Source: Metopolophium dirhodum (taxonomy: Eukaryota; Arthropoda; Insecta; Hemiptera; Aphididae). From it: 64,000 nucleotides of DNA. The stretch's first letter is position 1. The number at the start of each line of letters is the position of its first letter. Below the pieces are notes generated by a model that was given only the letters and a program-made list of their open reading frames with translations, ran no database searches and was not told where the DNA came from. The translations under genes were made by a program, and so were the position numbers. Shown here one piece after another: positions 12,431 through 25,450 of this stretch. The DNA lies in assembly GCF_019925205.1 (NCBI RefSeq), contig NC_083566.1:19282001-19346000 (forward strand), given 5' to 3'.

Positions 12431-13886
12431 CCATTATACTATCATGTATATAAATAAATATACTTATGTATTGTATAGGTATACATTATTTACGTTGGCC
12501 TGCACGTCACATTACATTCTACGGCCCTGCGCCTGATTGATTTTTCATACGGCGATAATAGTAAGAGTGGTACCTGTCATCCACGGTTTCGCTTAAACGT
12601 AGGTATATTATAATGTTTATTGTCGATTTGACGATTTTATATTCTACAATACGAGTTCAAACGTCGAAAGCGGTCTACATATTATTATTTTACCTTATTA
12701 TTATTATTCTCGTGGAAATTTAACGAATACGTTTATTGTATAGTAACAAATACGTCGTGTCCTGCACTACTATAATAATAGGAATAGTATTTTTGTGCTA
12801 TATGACGTATTCGCAATTAAATTGTATATTATTATCTTCTATTATAATAGGTCGTTACTCGTCATACATTGGTGCAATCACAACCAAATATTTGGAGGAG
12901 CTCCTTAAATCGATTTGTGAGTACAGATACTTAGGGGTGTTTTGACCCTACATCCTCCTTGAGGCTCTAACATTGTCTTTTAAAGTGAACTATTGCTACT
13001 ATACTACTACTGTGGACAGAACTGAATCATAGTAAAACACTATTACATTAATAAAACCATTTTAATTGACAATTTAAACAACAATGCATACAAAGTGATT
13101 CTTTTTAAGGCAATGACTCATTTATTCAAAACATATTAACGTTTATACTCCTTGGAAGAATTATTTAGATAACATAAATTCATTACGAAACAAAATTTTT
13201 AAGAAAAAGATTTTTTAAGGATTTACTTTTTTGATTGACTGGACATATTTTTAATTTCCTATGTCTATGCAAAATATTTCTTTGAGAAGTTCAATCTACA
13301 CAAATTAATTTTTGAATAAGTGCAGTTTAATTAGTTATCAACTTATAAATATTTAAAGCTCGGACCAGTGAAGTGGTAGAAAAATATCCCACAAAATGTT
13401 GGTACTTTACTCCACTTCTCCAAAATGTTAAAACTTATAGTGAATTAACTATATTCGTTCGAACTCCTTAAATGGTTGGGGAACATATTCGTATTTTTGG
13501 ATTGCTTAGTCACTCTAGCCCTCCCGATTTGCGGCTTATGCAACAAGTCATTATATGCATATTATTATTTATATTATAATATCGATGCGTTTGCATAACG
13601 GTTATAAAGGCGCACGCGTATACGTTATATTCCCGCCGACTTGCAGGTAAATTACTTCTACATATTATTAATAATAAGTACACGCGCATTATATTATAAT
13701 GTGCTAATACGTCGGGGTCGTTCAAATTCTGTGCAACAATACAAGAGAAATAGGTAAATTTGTCGGTTTTTTTTACGAAATTTCCAATATTTTGTAACGT
13801 CAAATTCGAGTGACCCTGTGTTCATATTATAATGATGGTAGATTTAACTTTCCTGCGTTTCCAATTGTGTTGCATAGCTAATGAGA
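12431..13886. other. Noncoding DNA between exon candidates
   Basis: AT-rich. A 97-codon minus frame at 13510-13803 is not recognised and looks like chance. Nothing else is supported. Confidence 0.4.
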
Positions 13887-13892
13887 TTTATT
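13887..13892 (-). terminator. AATAAA polyadenylation signal of the small secreted gene
   Basis: AATAAA on the minus strand begins 15 nt past the TAA stop at 13907-13909. It lies in an (AAT)n run, so it could be fortuitous, but the position suits a compact 3' untranslated region. Confidence 0.35.
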
Positions 13893-13906
13893 ATTATTAT
13901 TTTGTG

Positions 13907-14040
13907 TTATAATAAAAACTGTTTCAACACGTGTAAACAATAACACATTTTTTGACACGGCCGAGACGCGCGTGTAGGCATTCGCTTATTGTTTGAGACA
14001 AACAATCCGAAAAAATCACTCCGACCTCTGTGCTGATCAA
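13907..14040 (-). CDS. Terminal coding exon of a predicted small secreted CYC-motif protein
   Basis: A textbook minus-strand acceptor (pyrimidine-rich TACTGTCTTCTCGATTTCAG) opens this exon. The exon at 17917 ends in phase 1, and continuing from it the frame stays open for 44 codons, from VDQHRGRSDFFGLF through NNKRMPTRASRP to CQKMCYC, then stops at TAA. With the upstream exon this makes 68 residues: a 23-24 residue signal peptide and a mature part of about 44 residues. The mature part is basic, with a dibasic KR that a prohormone convertase could cut and three cysteines, two in a Cys-Tyr-Cys motif. Function is unknown. A short neuropeptide-like precursor or an aphid salivary effector are both possible. 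Aphid bicycle effectors also carry a signal peptide and CYC motifs, but they are usually built of many tiny exons, which this model lacks. The zero-phase reading of the same exon is also open for 36 codons, so the phase match alone is not proof. Confidence 0.4.
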
Positions 14041-17000
14041 CTGAAATCGAGAAGACAGTAAAATATTTGGTCACCAGTGTTACTACACGAGTTATTTTAA
14101 TATAAGTACCATCTTCGAAGCCTGATAATATATAAAAATATTTAATGTCAGACTGGCTACAAGATATAATAATATAATAACTCGGAGTTGAAATAAGTGT
14201 CGTTTAAATTATTTTAATTGAAAATGGAATTTCATTATTTCGAAACGCATTTATTATAATGCATATTTTATTACAATATGTTAACTCACAAAATAATTAA
14301 CGTCTATATCGTGGTCCGTTTAAAATCGTTAAAGCGATTTAATCTCCACGGGTATAAGCGATACGATTTCCGTCAGGTTCAGCTGTATAGATATATAATG
14401 CGTATAGTCCCACCACCCGTAGTGATTTGTTCTCCGTCATAATTGAACGATGAAAAAATATATTGAATTTCCAGAGAACGTTAATTTTTTTTTATATATA
14501 TATAATATATAGGTAATATAGATTATTTAATGAGAAACGTCTTACAAAAACCATGTAAAACAAATTATAACATGCACAAGAGAATGCGTACGAAAATGTA
14601 ATTTACTATTTTCTGAATATAAAAATGACACACTTTCCAATGAAGCTTTATAAAAACGATAATTAAATTCCTGCTACGGTGGATGTACCTGTTCCGTGCA
14701 GGATTATCCGATTGTTTGTGGAAAATCCACAGTTGGATATCAAATTTATTTAAAATCGAAAAGTAATCCATCAAAATAATATATATACATTACCCCGCGG
14801 GCGCATATCGCATATTATATTAAGTTCGCGGAGGAATTGCATAATATACTACGTATGTACAGATATATGCATATGCAGTATAGGTACATAATGTTATAAG
14901 ACATCGGATATGTTTTTAAATTAGAAATAAAACCATACTATATACGTAGCCGTGTCTTTGTTTTTATACTATATAGGTACCTAGGTGCCTTTATACTATA
15001 ACATTACGGCGAAAAACAAGTCTGGTCATATTGTCTGATAATGAGCAGAATTCGCACCACGTGCTCTGTTTGAATCAAAAGACGAATTTTTCCAAATATG
15101 CACATTGCAAGTCACTATCGTTATATGGATTTTGATGATTAAGTTATTCGCGTCTATTATAATATGAGTATATAAATGACGACCGCTCTTTTTCTAATGC
15201 TTTAAAAATTATAATCATTACCAAACTGGACTTAAAATGAAATTAACAAAATCGTTTTATAGGAATAATATTTTACATCCAACACGGAAGATGTAAATTC
15301 ATTTGTTTTTATTATTTAAATGGATAGTATATTATAATTGATCTGTTAAGTGCCAGCAATTTTATTATTAATAATAATATGTTATGTTAAATGGCAATTG
15401 GGTTGAACACGCTTGTGGATATTATTTTGTTCCTAAATTCACAGTATCCGGTCTTGGTTTACCTTTCACGCAATCCACCGTCATATCATAAAAATACAAT
15501 GTATACAAAAATGTAATTTCAATTATAATGAACGCAGAGTACTTTAATTAGTTAAAAATTTAAAATTGATTAATTTGGATACTGTGTATTATATTAATTA
15601 TACTAATCATTAGTCAATTGTGAATAAGTGAATTCAGTAAATATAGTTATAAGCTTTATCGATAAAATTATTTAATGAAATATTTAGTATTATGCTTAGT
15701 TAAAAAATGGTTGTTCCATTCTCTGAAATAAATTAAAAAACTTCACTGTAGTCAGTTTAATGTTAAAACAAAATACACAATAATTATAATACATTATAAA
15801 CATGTATAGTATATAAAGTATATCATATTATGTGTACTGTAAAAAAAAAGTTATTATGTCAAAATATATTAACAAACTTCTTGCAACCATTTAATAAAAT
15901 ACATCAAAGGAAAGTATTACAAATTCGAGAAAACAAAATCGTCATCAATGATCGACGATGACGATCCAGTAAAAGGAAATATTAAGTCACGACATTATAT
16001 CAAGCAAGTTTAGATAACACAACATTACACTATAACAATATACATAATATTATTCATACCAACAACGCCAAATCATTGGAGCGTTTCGACTTATAATGCT
16101 TATAGAAAGAATAAACGACGCGTACATACATTATGTTATTATTCAAATATTTAGGTTTGCAATTAAATTTAATGCCACCGCAATAACCGTTCACGGCATT
16201 TCTTGTACCTATAATTTGTATAAATTAAAACCGAAGAATAGGATGATAAAATCGCGACGTAATTAATGTACAACGATATCTGCTTATAACCGGAAAACAT
16301 ACATTGCAGCGGACCGGACTAGTTCGTTAATAAAAAATAAAATATTACGTACGTAGGTGAATTTTCCTGGGCGTGTTACGCATACCGTCGTTCTATTATA
16401 TGAAACATCGTATATAATACACATTATATATTATATGGTAATATATTATTATTTGCAGATTGCGTAGGTTTCATGTCAATATGTTACGATGTCAGTGCGA
16501 CGTCATTTCTGATTTTGTTTAAGATGTGCGGAATAATTGCGATTAGTTTTTAAATCAATTTTGATATGTTGAAAGTTGAAACACACATCGCGTAGATCGA
16601 TAATATAAAATGTAATACATGATACTATCTTTGGGAAATATAATATATGAAATTAATATGTATATGCACTTTAAATATCACTAATTATACACATATAATA
16701 AGTATACATTATCATATATATCCATTTACTCTGCAGAAAAAATTATAATTCATATTTGTAACAAAAATAAATAAATAAAAACTTATTAGAAAAGTTAAGT
16801 GAATTGCAAACGGGTATTATTTTATAACAAACATTCCCATCATAAATCGGTCCTACTATAATAATAAAGCATTACATTTTCTGAAAATCTACCTATCTAA
16901 ATTTCCAATAAAAAATATTATTTAAGATTAAATTTTCCACATTTTTACAATTAGGCTCATATATACTATTATATATATTAAATAATAAAATATTGGAACA

Positions 17001-17916
17001 ATTGTCGTGCAGATAATATTCTTGAATCTAATGGTAGATATCGATTTATATAAATAAAATGCATTATACTGACTGGCGACTACCATACACCCTGTTTAGT
17101 TTAGTGTTTATATTTTATAGGTACTAATAAATTTAAACTTAAAAAAATATACTTAGGTACGTAAATTTACTTTTTTTTTTTTTATATAAAAGTCCTACCG
17201 CTGGTTATGATAGATGGTTCGTGCACACTAATGACAGTTTACTATATGAGAAATCCGATACCTAGTATAAGTTACGTAAATCTCTAATAAGTGAAGTCAA
17301 AAATTAGAACTATTTTGCATAATAGATAATATATAACGACGTGTCGACAACCATAATATATTATTTACACAATATGCTGCAGATGCGGTGAATAAATAAT
17401 TAAACTGTCTATGACGTCTTCGAAGTTCCCACTTGTTTCGAAAAATAACTCTGCATAATATTTATTATTTATGTACCGGCTGCAGGTACAAAAGTATACA
17501 CATATATATACATACTATATTATTACATAGGTAGAATCGGAAATTAAAACGAATTCGTTAAAATGTATGTATGTACAGGTGTGTTGTACGCGATGTGTGC
17601 GATCCCGCTCGATTTAGACCAATCTGCATTACACGGTCGACATGGACACAATAATAACCCCACGAAACGGAAATGGGACGACGAATAATGATAAGCTTTA
17701 TAATATATTTATGTGTGTTCCTCGGCAATGTGCACTTTTCGGCGGTTTGCTGTTCAGAATATATTACTATAAATACGAGATTCTATGTACAAAATGTTCC
17801 GGTAAAAGCATTTGAAACAAAAATTAGATTATTTTTTTCGTTACGAAACGAAACCTAATTTTATATTCGTTCACTCCCTCGTCTATATTTGACGATATTT
17901 GGTTTGTTTTACTCAC
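14041..17916. other. Putative 3.9-kb intron of the small secreted gene
   Basis: AT-rich with no recognised repeat and no further strong exon. Small exons could be hidden here. On the opposite strand at 17673-17858 is a 61-codon frame with a hydrophobic start, treated as chance. Confidence 0.35.
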
Positions 17917-18004
17917 CATTGGCTGTGGCAACGGACGTGATGGCGACGATGGTGATTATGGCTGATAAAGAGACGGCGTTCGGGCCCATCCTTGGAAACC
18001 CGAC
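17917..18004 (-). CDS. Signal-peptide exon of a predicted secreted protein
   Basis: An 88-nt minus-strand exon is bounded by a good acceptor (GTATTGTTTTCAG, then GTCGGG) and a near-consensus donor (ATG, then GTGAGT). It carries 15 nt of leader and an ATG at 17989 in the context AAGGATGG. The 24 codons spell MGPNAVSLSAII followed by TIVAITSVATAN, with a short polar start, a hydrophobic core and small residues before the likely cleavage site after ATA or TAN. The exon ends one base into a codon. GC content and use of C-ending codons (GCC, ATC, GTC) contrast with the AT-rich flanks, as expected for real coding DNA. An untranslated first exon is plausible at 30857. The next coding exon is best placed at 14040, less well at 12266. 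The protein family is not recognised. Confidence 0.6.
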
Positions 18005-20238
18005 CTGAAAACAATACAATCGATCAGACATTTGCAGCTATAGGTTGTAGCGCGAGTGTAATATGATATAATATTTTCCGCAATTTAATTATATTATTAA
18101 TTGTAAAGCGTTGCAGGTCGATACCATAATACAATAACCAATCAACGTGATTTAATTGCAACGATGCCAAATTTTTCGGTCATATTACATTTAGGTATGT
18201 ATTTCCATAATATTATTATCAATCGAGCGCATCCGAGGCAAAGGGAGTGGTAAAAACAAAAGTGGCCGCGCTGCAGAGAAAGTGGGAATAGATTAGAGTT
18301 TTTATTCTGTAAATAATATTTCATTTTCAAATAATCTGCAGATGCTTTAATTTCCGCAGTGCGCATTTGAACGACCCGGAGGCACGAATGTCCGGACGTT
18401 CGTCAAAGGTGGGAGGAAAAAAGTGAAAATTTGATAGAAAAATATTTATATTCGTTCCCATCCGACGTGAGACCGTTTTCACACATTTTCGGTAGATACC
18501 TAATTAAATTACTCGTTAGGTATTATAATTACTACATAATCATTAATTATTATTATCACACAGGTGCCTGTGGTACCGTTGTCTGATATAACAAACATTG
18601 AATGACAATGATGTATTTTCTTCAGTAATTGTATGGTGGTTTTAATTCTTTTGTCTACGTGCACACGAAGAATGACCGTTGTATTGTACATGGATCACGT
18701 AATAATTTTTAAGGTCTAAGATAATTTTGCAAAACGATTACATTTAATCAAAAACTGCCTTTGCAATTCAAAACCGTATGGCTTATAAAAATTTAAGTTT
18801 TTCTGAAAGATATTCATCTAACACAGGCTAACGTCGTCAATGCCCTCTCGTACGTTAATCTCCGGTAATTACGGAATTACTATAATATAAAGTAGGTAGG
18901 TATACTTGCTCATAACAAAAATTACTTATTAGTTATTATCATGGCAAAACGCTTCCTCCGAGACGTATAATTTCACGGATGAGCTTCAGTTATAATTATG
19001 TTATTATATAATAATGTGCGATAGGTTACTATATTATTATGTTAAAACCTAGCTATACAAACATTTTGATTTTAAAATATAGTCCAACCAAATTGTTCGA
19101 TATTATATATTCATAAACCATTATAGTGTGAACACATACAAATTACATTTGAATATTTACAGTTTTATTTAAAAAGGTTATATTTATATAATACAAAAAT
19201 TACTGACTATTGTGATATAAATTATAATAACTATTATTAAAATACTACAAATTGTATTATATGTCCTTTAATAATATATTACTGATGACAATTTGAATGG
19301 AAAAATGTCATTATTCTAATCATATTATCTTACGCAAGTTACAACATAACCTGATGGATCCCAAGAAAAAGTGAACAAATTCAAAAGCGCCAACAATAAA
19401 TAGAGCAAATATCTAAAAATTATTTTTGAAAAACTAAAGTATAAAGAAATTAACATTGTATTAATATAAAATTTAAATTATGGTATTCGATATTATATTA
19501 TATCACAAACCTATGAGTTTACAATAAAACATTGATTGCTTAAAAAAAACTTAACCTAAAAATATTCAACAGAAATAAAGAACCGCAGTGAAGGTAATAA
19601 TCTAAGTATTGGACATGCCCATATAAGTGTATAACTCATGTCCATAACAGAATAATAAAAAAAATGACGTGGCTGAGAACATAACAAATCAATCACAGTA
19701 CGTCACATCACACTTACAGATTATAAAAACACTCAACGTCAGAGAAAAGAACACAAAATTTTAACAAATCTATCTATACAGAACCACCTGCAGATTATTT
19801 TTCGTATATTCATCTACAATAAAAAGTGCTTATAAAATGTAAACATAAATTAACAATAATTGTCCAATGAAACTATGGAAAAAACAACCATCTTTAATAG
19901 GTATTTAAAAAATATTATTAAAAAAGTTGTTTCAAATGCTCGATAAAAATTATTAAATTATATCAATTTAAAATTACAAAACTTCTTCATCTTCTTCTTC
20001 TATACAATATTATTTTGTTATATTAAAAACCTGTACAAAGTTACTTAGGTATTATTATTATTTTTTTTTTAATAACGTAAGTGTGAAAATTATTGAAACA
20101 TTTATGCTTATTAAAATTAACATTACTGATGTCGGATAAAATCTTTTTTGATCTATATATGTTTATATTAGGAAAGGTAAAATCTCAAATTATGGATTTA
20201 AATTGTAAAAATAAATATGATTACGTATACGTTTTCAG

Positions 20239-20320
20239 GAGTTGGAAGTAGCACAGTACTTTATTTGGAGCAATTGTTTTGGTATTAGCCAGTGCAACAC
20301 AATAGTAAATGTTTTTCATC
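20239..20320 (+). CDS. Weak candidate exon, unrecognised protein
   Basis: The acceptor ATACGTTTTCAG is followed by 82 nt and the consensus donor ATC/GTAAGTACC. Only one of three frames is open across it, giving ELEVAQYFIWSNCFGISQCN and then TIVNVFH, ending in phase 1. A second acceptor (AAAATCTTTTGCAG) lies only about 57 bp further on; joining to it would add three residues and stop. Joining instead to the candidate at 21159 keeps the frame open. There is no upstream partner or promoter. Confidence 0.25.
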
Positions 20321-21158
20321 GTAAGTACCTTAAACCTTAAATGTGAATTTAACGCAATGTTCTAAAATCTTTTGCAGTTTCTAACTAATAAGATATTTCT
20401 AATTTATCCATTAAACAATTGTAATCATATTATGTGGACAATGCGGCAGCAGATTATTATTTAACAGTATCTTTTAAGATTTTCCTTTTCAGACCTATTA
20501 ATATTATATTTCTAGCTAGAAAAAAAGTATCACATTTTACAGCGATGATTGTAGCGAACATAATCTTTTTATTCTGTAGCGTTAGCGCACTACATGTCTA
20601 CATCAAAAGTGACTTCATCAGTGTGGACAGCGGTTATATTATATGTTATCCAGACGCAATTTATTCCAACGTCATACAACGACAACATAATATTATGATA
20701 AGGAAAAAAACAATTTTTTTTTTTTTGGACACCCAAATCGTAGTATATCCACGAGCAAGCAACAAAAGCAGCTATACATAACGTATACATTATATTGTAA
20801 TAATATAGGTACATAATATATTTTCACGATACACACACGCGAGAGCGCATTATTATGATTGGTATTTTTTCCTCCGATCCGTCTGGAATATAACCAGGAA
20901 AAGTATCGATATAATAACATGACGATGAGTATGCGCCTTATTGTACCTGCACACATTATGATATTATATTATATCAGGTGATAGACGTTTACCATATTAT
21001 CAACAGCGTTTTCATGTAACTGATTGACGTTTTTGTCGGGATATTGTCATAATCCGATTACTGGATTAAAGTGTATAAAATATAACAATATAATATTTTA
21101 TATATTTATTACAAACTTATTGGTTTATGCATTATTTTTTTTTTTTTTTTTTAACGAG

Positions 21159-21251
21159 TCTGTGTTTGTTTGAAAGTAAACACCGTCATCCGGATCGGAC
21201 AACCTGAAGCGGTGTTCAACAATTTGATAAGCGGTCCGAACAGTTTGATGC
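21159..21251 (+). CDS. Weak candidate exon after a T18 tract
   Basis: A run of 18 T is followed by AACGAG as acceptor, then 93 nt, then ATGC/GTAAGT. One frame is open: CVCLKVNTVIRIGQPEAVF and then NNLISGPNSLM. It starts needing one base and so joins in phase with the candidate at 20320. The opposite strand is also open over the same bases (RFRLSDPDDGVYFQTNTDS), which weakens the case, since one of the two must be a shadow. Confidence 0.2.
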
Positions 21252-23301
21252 GTAAGTATAATACACATATCTAAGCACAATGCACGCTGTACAATGCGAT
21301 TTACATACACAATTCGTTTGAATACAATAACGATGTGGTACTCTATATGATGACATTCGCTGCAAATCCCAGAAAATTCTATAGTATAAAAATTATAATG
21401 GTAATAATGTCTAATTATATTATTTAATGATATATTGTGATAATCCCATTTTTTGCGCTTACGTTTACTTTCTGTACACACTTTGTTCCAAATTCCCCTT
21501 TATATATTATTTATTTCTCACACTGTATAATCATTATATTCTAAGATAAATAAATATCATCAGTATACATTGCCAACAATCACTTTGATGATAGCTAAAT
21601 GCGATTAATGTCGTTGGGGTTGGGCTCATATTATTGTGATGACAACGATTTCTTTTCGTTCCGCTTGACCAACTTTTTCACAAACATTTCCACCAGATTC
21701 AATACCATCGCGGAGTCTTATGTTTTCTACGAAATTAACTTCAAAATTGCAAAATGGATAACTTTTTATTAACATTAATAAATTATATCGCTTATGGCAG
21801 AATGTGTAATACTCATAACTTATAAGTATTTATATTCCGAATAAAATATAACTTTGCTTTCAAAAAAATTATATTTAACGAATAAAATGACTTCCCCTGA
21901 GTATACTATATGGGTTCCACGGCAAATCTATAAAATCCGTGCTGCGTAAAACTTATCAACTTTTTAGTGTCCCAAAAATAATAGTCATTACTATAAAAAA
22001 TACAATAGGTCTCTCGCTACTTGCGTCCAGAATCCATCGTAATGGTAATAAGTGGTGATTGGAATCGTGTTATAAATATTTTTGACGAAGTAATAAGGAT
22101 TTATTGGTTTTACAGTGATACATTTTTTGTTGTGACCTCAATTTTGGGTATTAAAACTGTCCGAAAAGTTTCAAATTGTTTTGTAGGTATTGATTTAATA
22201 TGGCATCGATATTAATTGAATTCTTTTTTAAACACGTAGATATGTCACAGAAAACTAAGAAAAATATTGTACTGAGTGACAATTTTAGCCAATTCCGCTC
22301 TCAGAATCACTATTGCAATAGAAAATATTTATCATTAAGTCATTTAAAACGGATTAAATTGTAATATTATATTATAACAAACACCACTAACCTGTATCAA
22401 AATGCTCAAAGGGGCGTAGCTAGAAATCTAATCGTGGGGGGATATTATATAGTAGCTACCTATACCTATTATGAAGATTGTTACGAAAAACATTATTTAC
22501 TGTTACTTATAACACGATAACAGGATAGGGAAACGATAGAATTGCATTAGCACCGTGTACATAGAAAAATTATATATATTTTTTCATACCTATATAGCTT
22601 CCATATAATATCTTAAAATCCCTCCAACGCTGAACCGAGACTCGTATCCATCAAACGGTAGTCAACAACGTCATGGAGTCTAATAATCGAAGTGATATAA
22701 TTAATTCTTTTCGCTTACCGATCAATCATCGTCTCTTACTACCGAAAATATCAAATCCGCGTTTTCCACGTGTTACCTTACAACAAAGGTGTGACCGTTC
22801 GATCATCGCAGTAACTCACGCGATTGAAAGTTCGTATTAAAGTTTTATCGGTGTAAGCCAATACAACAAATATGGGGAAAAAAATCCAATGTTCCCAGTT
22901 AATTATTATTTCTTCATATTTCACGATCATTCATTGTTGTTACTCCATATTACAGTAGTTTCCAAACTATAATTTTACGCGCGAAAATAATTATGTGATT
23001 TTTTTTATTCTCACAAGTATATAGGTACCTACAACAGGGTAATAACAAGTATAATAGCTGGTGCCTAGTAATAATAATTATTATTATTATTGTACTAATA
23101 ATAGTAATGTAAAGTGTGCTGATGAAAGTAGGTACCTATAATACCTACTTATATTTATCAATTATATCATTTTTAACGATTTTTTTGTGTAACCTACGGT
23201 GTTCTTAATATTGTAAAAGAATTATTTAAACAGAATGCGTTTCTCCGCTGTGTCTGCTTGCTTTGAACAAAATATAATATTTATTCACTGTTTTTTTTTA
23301 G

Positions 23302-23494
23302 GCTTAGGGACTCTAGTGTTCGCATATTTTTTATGTCCAACCACTCAAAAGATAATAATTTTACATTTTTTATAGTTAAATACTTTTACGTTGTATTTAT
23401 GCAGGACGAGCATAATATGAATGACAAATTAGTAATCGAAATAAATAATTGCTATTATTTTATAAATATTCTGTCATTTTTTACTGCATTTTAA
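23302..23494 (+). CDS. Candidate terminal exon, 63 open codons, unrecognised
   Basis: A strong acceptor (CACTG followed by nine T and AG) is followed directly by an open frame starting at 23303 that runs 63 codons to TAA at 23492-23494, from LRDSSVRIFFMSNHSKDNNF to INILSFFTAF. The frame has no early ATG. Its phase does not match the donor at 21251, so if real it belongs to another exon chain. The Phe-, Asn- and Ile-heavy content is compatible with chance in AT-rich DNA. Confidence 0.2.
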
Positions 23495-24033
23495 CTATTA
23501 TTATTCTATAGTTATTACACTCATATTATATATATGTATATATATATTATTCATCATAAACCTAAGGTAGCGGAAAAAAATCGTGTACCTTTCGGGACGC
23601 TCGGTTTGTTCGAGAAAAAAGTCGATCTGTTCCTCGAAAATGGAATAAAAGAAAACAATGACATTGCAAGAGTACAAATTATTATTTTACAATATCGAAT
23701 TAAATATAAGACTGCAATTATACAACAGCCGTACATTAGCCCACAATAGGATCACGTTCTGACATTTTGTTACTCGGACACTCGGACAATATAGTATTGC
23801 GACGGTCTATTCATCTGTATTGTTGTAGGCGTATATATGTTTATAAATATAAAACCTAATATGTTATTAATTATCGTAGCGATGACACCCTTTTATTCTT
23901 CTATACTATATTTATTTTACATCTGTCGAGACCATTCAAAACCATCGAAACGTGCTTACATGTAACGTTATGATTGGAAAAAGTCGAATCAAACTTTCTT
24001 CTTTTCGCTCAGAAAATAAATATTTTATATCTT

Positions 24034-24060
24034 ACTAGCTGTCCCGCTTGACGTGGCCCG
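24034..24060 (+). repeat. End of a dispersed repeat, ACTAGCTGTCCCGCTTG type
   Basis: ACTAGCTGTCCCGCTTG matches in 16 of 17 positions the reverse complement of 46663-46680, and its first seven bases recur at 45349. This looks like the conserved head of an interspersed family. The body downstream is AT-rich and its other end was not found. Confidence 0.5.
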
Positions 24061-25410
24061 AGAAAAATGTTTGATTTTTTATATAAATATATTTCAAAAA
24101 AGATGTACCTATTCGTTATAGATCTGCCATATTTTTACTAAATTATTATTATAATAGTTTATAATATATTAATATGTAATCAATGCCAAACCTATAAATA
24201 AACAAAAATTATATTACTTTTTCATGAATTGAAAACAAATGCATGTGCAAGCTACCATTTAGATACCTTGGTATAGGAATTGAAAAAATAAACTATAAAC
24301 ACTATCCAAGTCTCAAGGAATCTATAAAATATATAATTTTCACTGTCGGCAACTTTTCCTATTATTCTTTACATAAAAACTTCATTCGCAATGTAACAAA
24401 TATTTAAAGAAAACAAATGAAGCAAAATATCAATCCAGACGTTCTTGATTGATGTTGTTACCAACGGACAGCTTTTCATTAATTTTATTATATAGAAGAT
24501 AATATTATCAATTAGCATAACATATTTTAAGCGTATGAATAACATAATATAATACGCCTAATAACATATTATGATAATATAGTTAGATGATTAATGTTGG
24601 CAGAGCTGCAAGTTCTTTTTACGTAAAGTCATGTTGGCGCGGGTTAAACTAAACAATTATTGATCACCAGCAAAAGTGACATGAGCAAATGTTTAACATG
24701 TGACGACTATTTGTTTTATACTCATCTAGCTGTAACGTTTGATCTTCCATTCAGGGATATCAACAATAAGTAACTTTATAATACGTATAGGTAAGATGAA
24801 TGCTAGTGGCAATCCACAAAATTTGTGTCTCAACAAGTTAATTTCAAAAAAAGTTACCATACTTTTATAGAATCAAACAGCGTTTGCTGGAAAAACAATC
24901 GCCATGTTAAATGTATCTAAATTGAATTCTTCGGGTTTCCATGCTAGTTATACACTCTGTGATAACACTCTTTAGCGGTGCGTCGGCTCATCTCCATAAT
25001 TTATTAGAATACGATTGGTCGTCCAAAGACATATACAAGTGGTATCAGTTTAAAGCGAACATAATGTTTTAGTCCGTTTCAGATCTGCTGATGATCCACT
25101 GAGATCGCGGGCGTGATATATAATACAGTTATATTATTACATACGAATTCGCTTTGATACGATTTAACGATAACAATAATAATAATAACAACAATAACAC
25201 AACCACAACGTGTGTTCACGGTAGCGGATATGTGTGGCTACGAGTCGAAATCGCATTACACTAATTGCATGTACGGACGACGGTGCCGTGGATAAACACA
25301 ATAGTGGTGCAACGACACAATAATATATAATAATATTATCGTCAGCTGCAGTGGTGTTCGATACCGAAAATCATCAATAAAAGTTTAGAAACGCGAATCG
25401 TACCTATAGG

Positions 25411-25412
<2 letters not shown>

Positions 25413-25447
<35 letters not shown>
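25413..25447. repeat. TG microsatellite
   Basis: Uninterrupted TG dinucleotide run of about 17 copies. Confidence 0.95.

Positions 25448-25450
<3 letters not shown>

Noticed and set aside
17673..17858. 61-codon plus frame with a signal-peptide-like start
   Set aside because: Hydrophobic starts are common by chance in T-rich DNA, and it overlaps the splice neighbourhood of the better-supported minus-strand exon.
21613..21762. 49-codon minus frame with coding-like content (LRDGIESGGNVCEKVG)
   Set aside because: The surrounding sequence looks like an old interspersed repeat and there are no splice signals. Worth a repeat search but not a gene call.
22021..22215. 64-codon plus frame
   Set aside because: Lies in the same repeat-like stretch, which ends near an element-type GCTCTCAGAATC; no ATG at its start.
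22673..22840. 55-codon plus frame MESNNRSDIINSF onward
   Set aside because: Balanced composition but no promoter, homology or splice partner; length within chance expectation.
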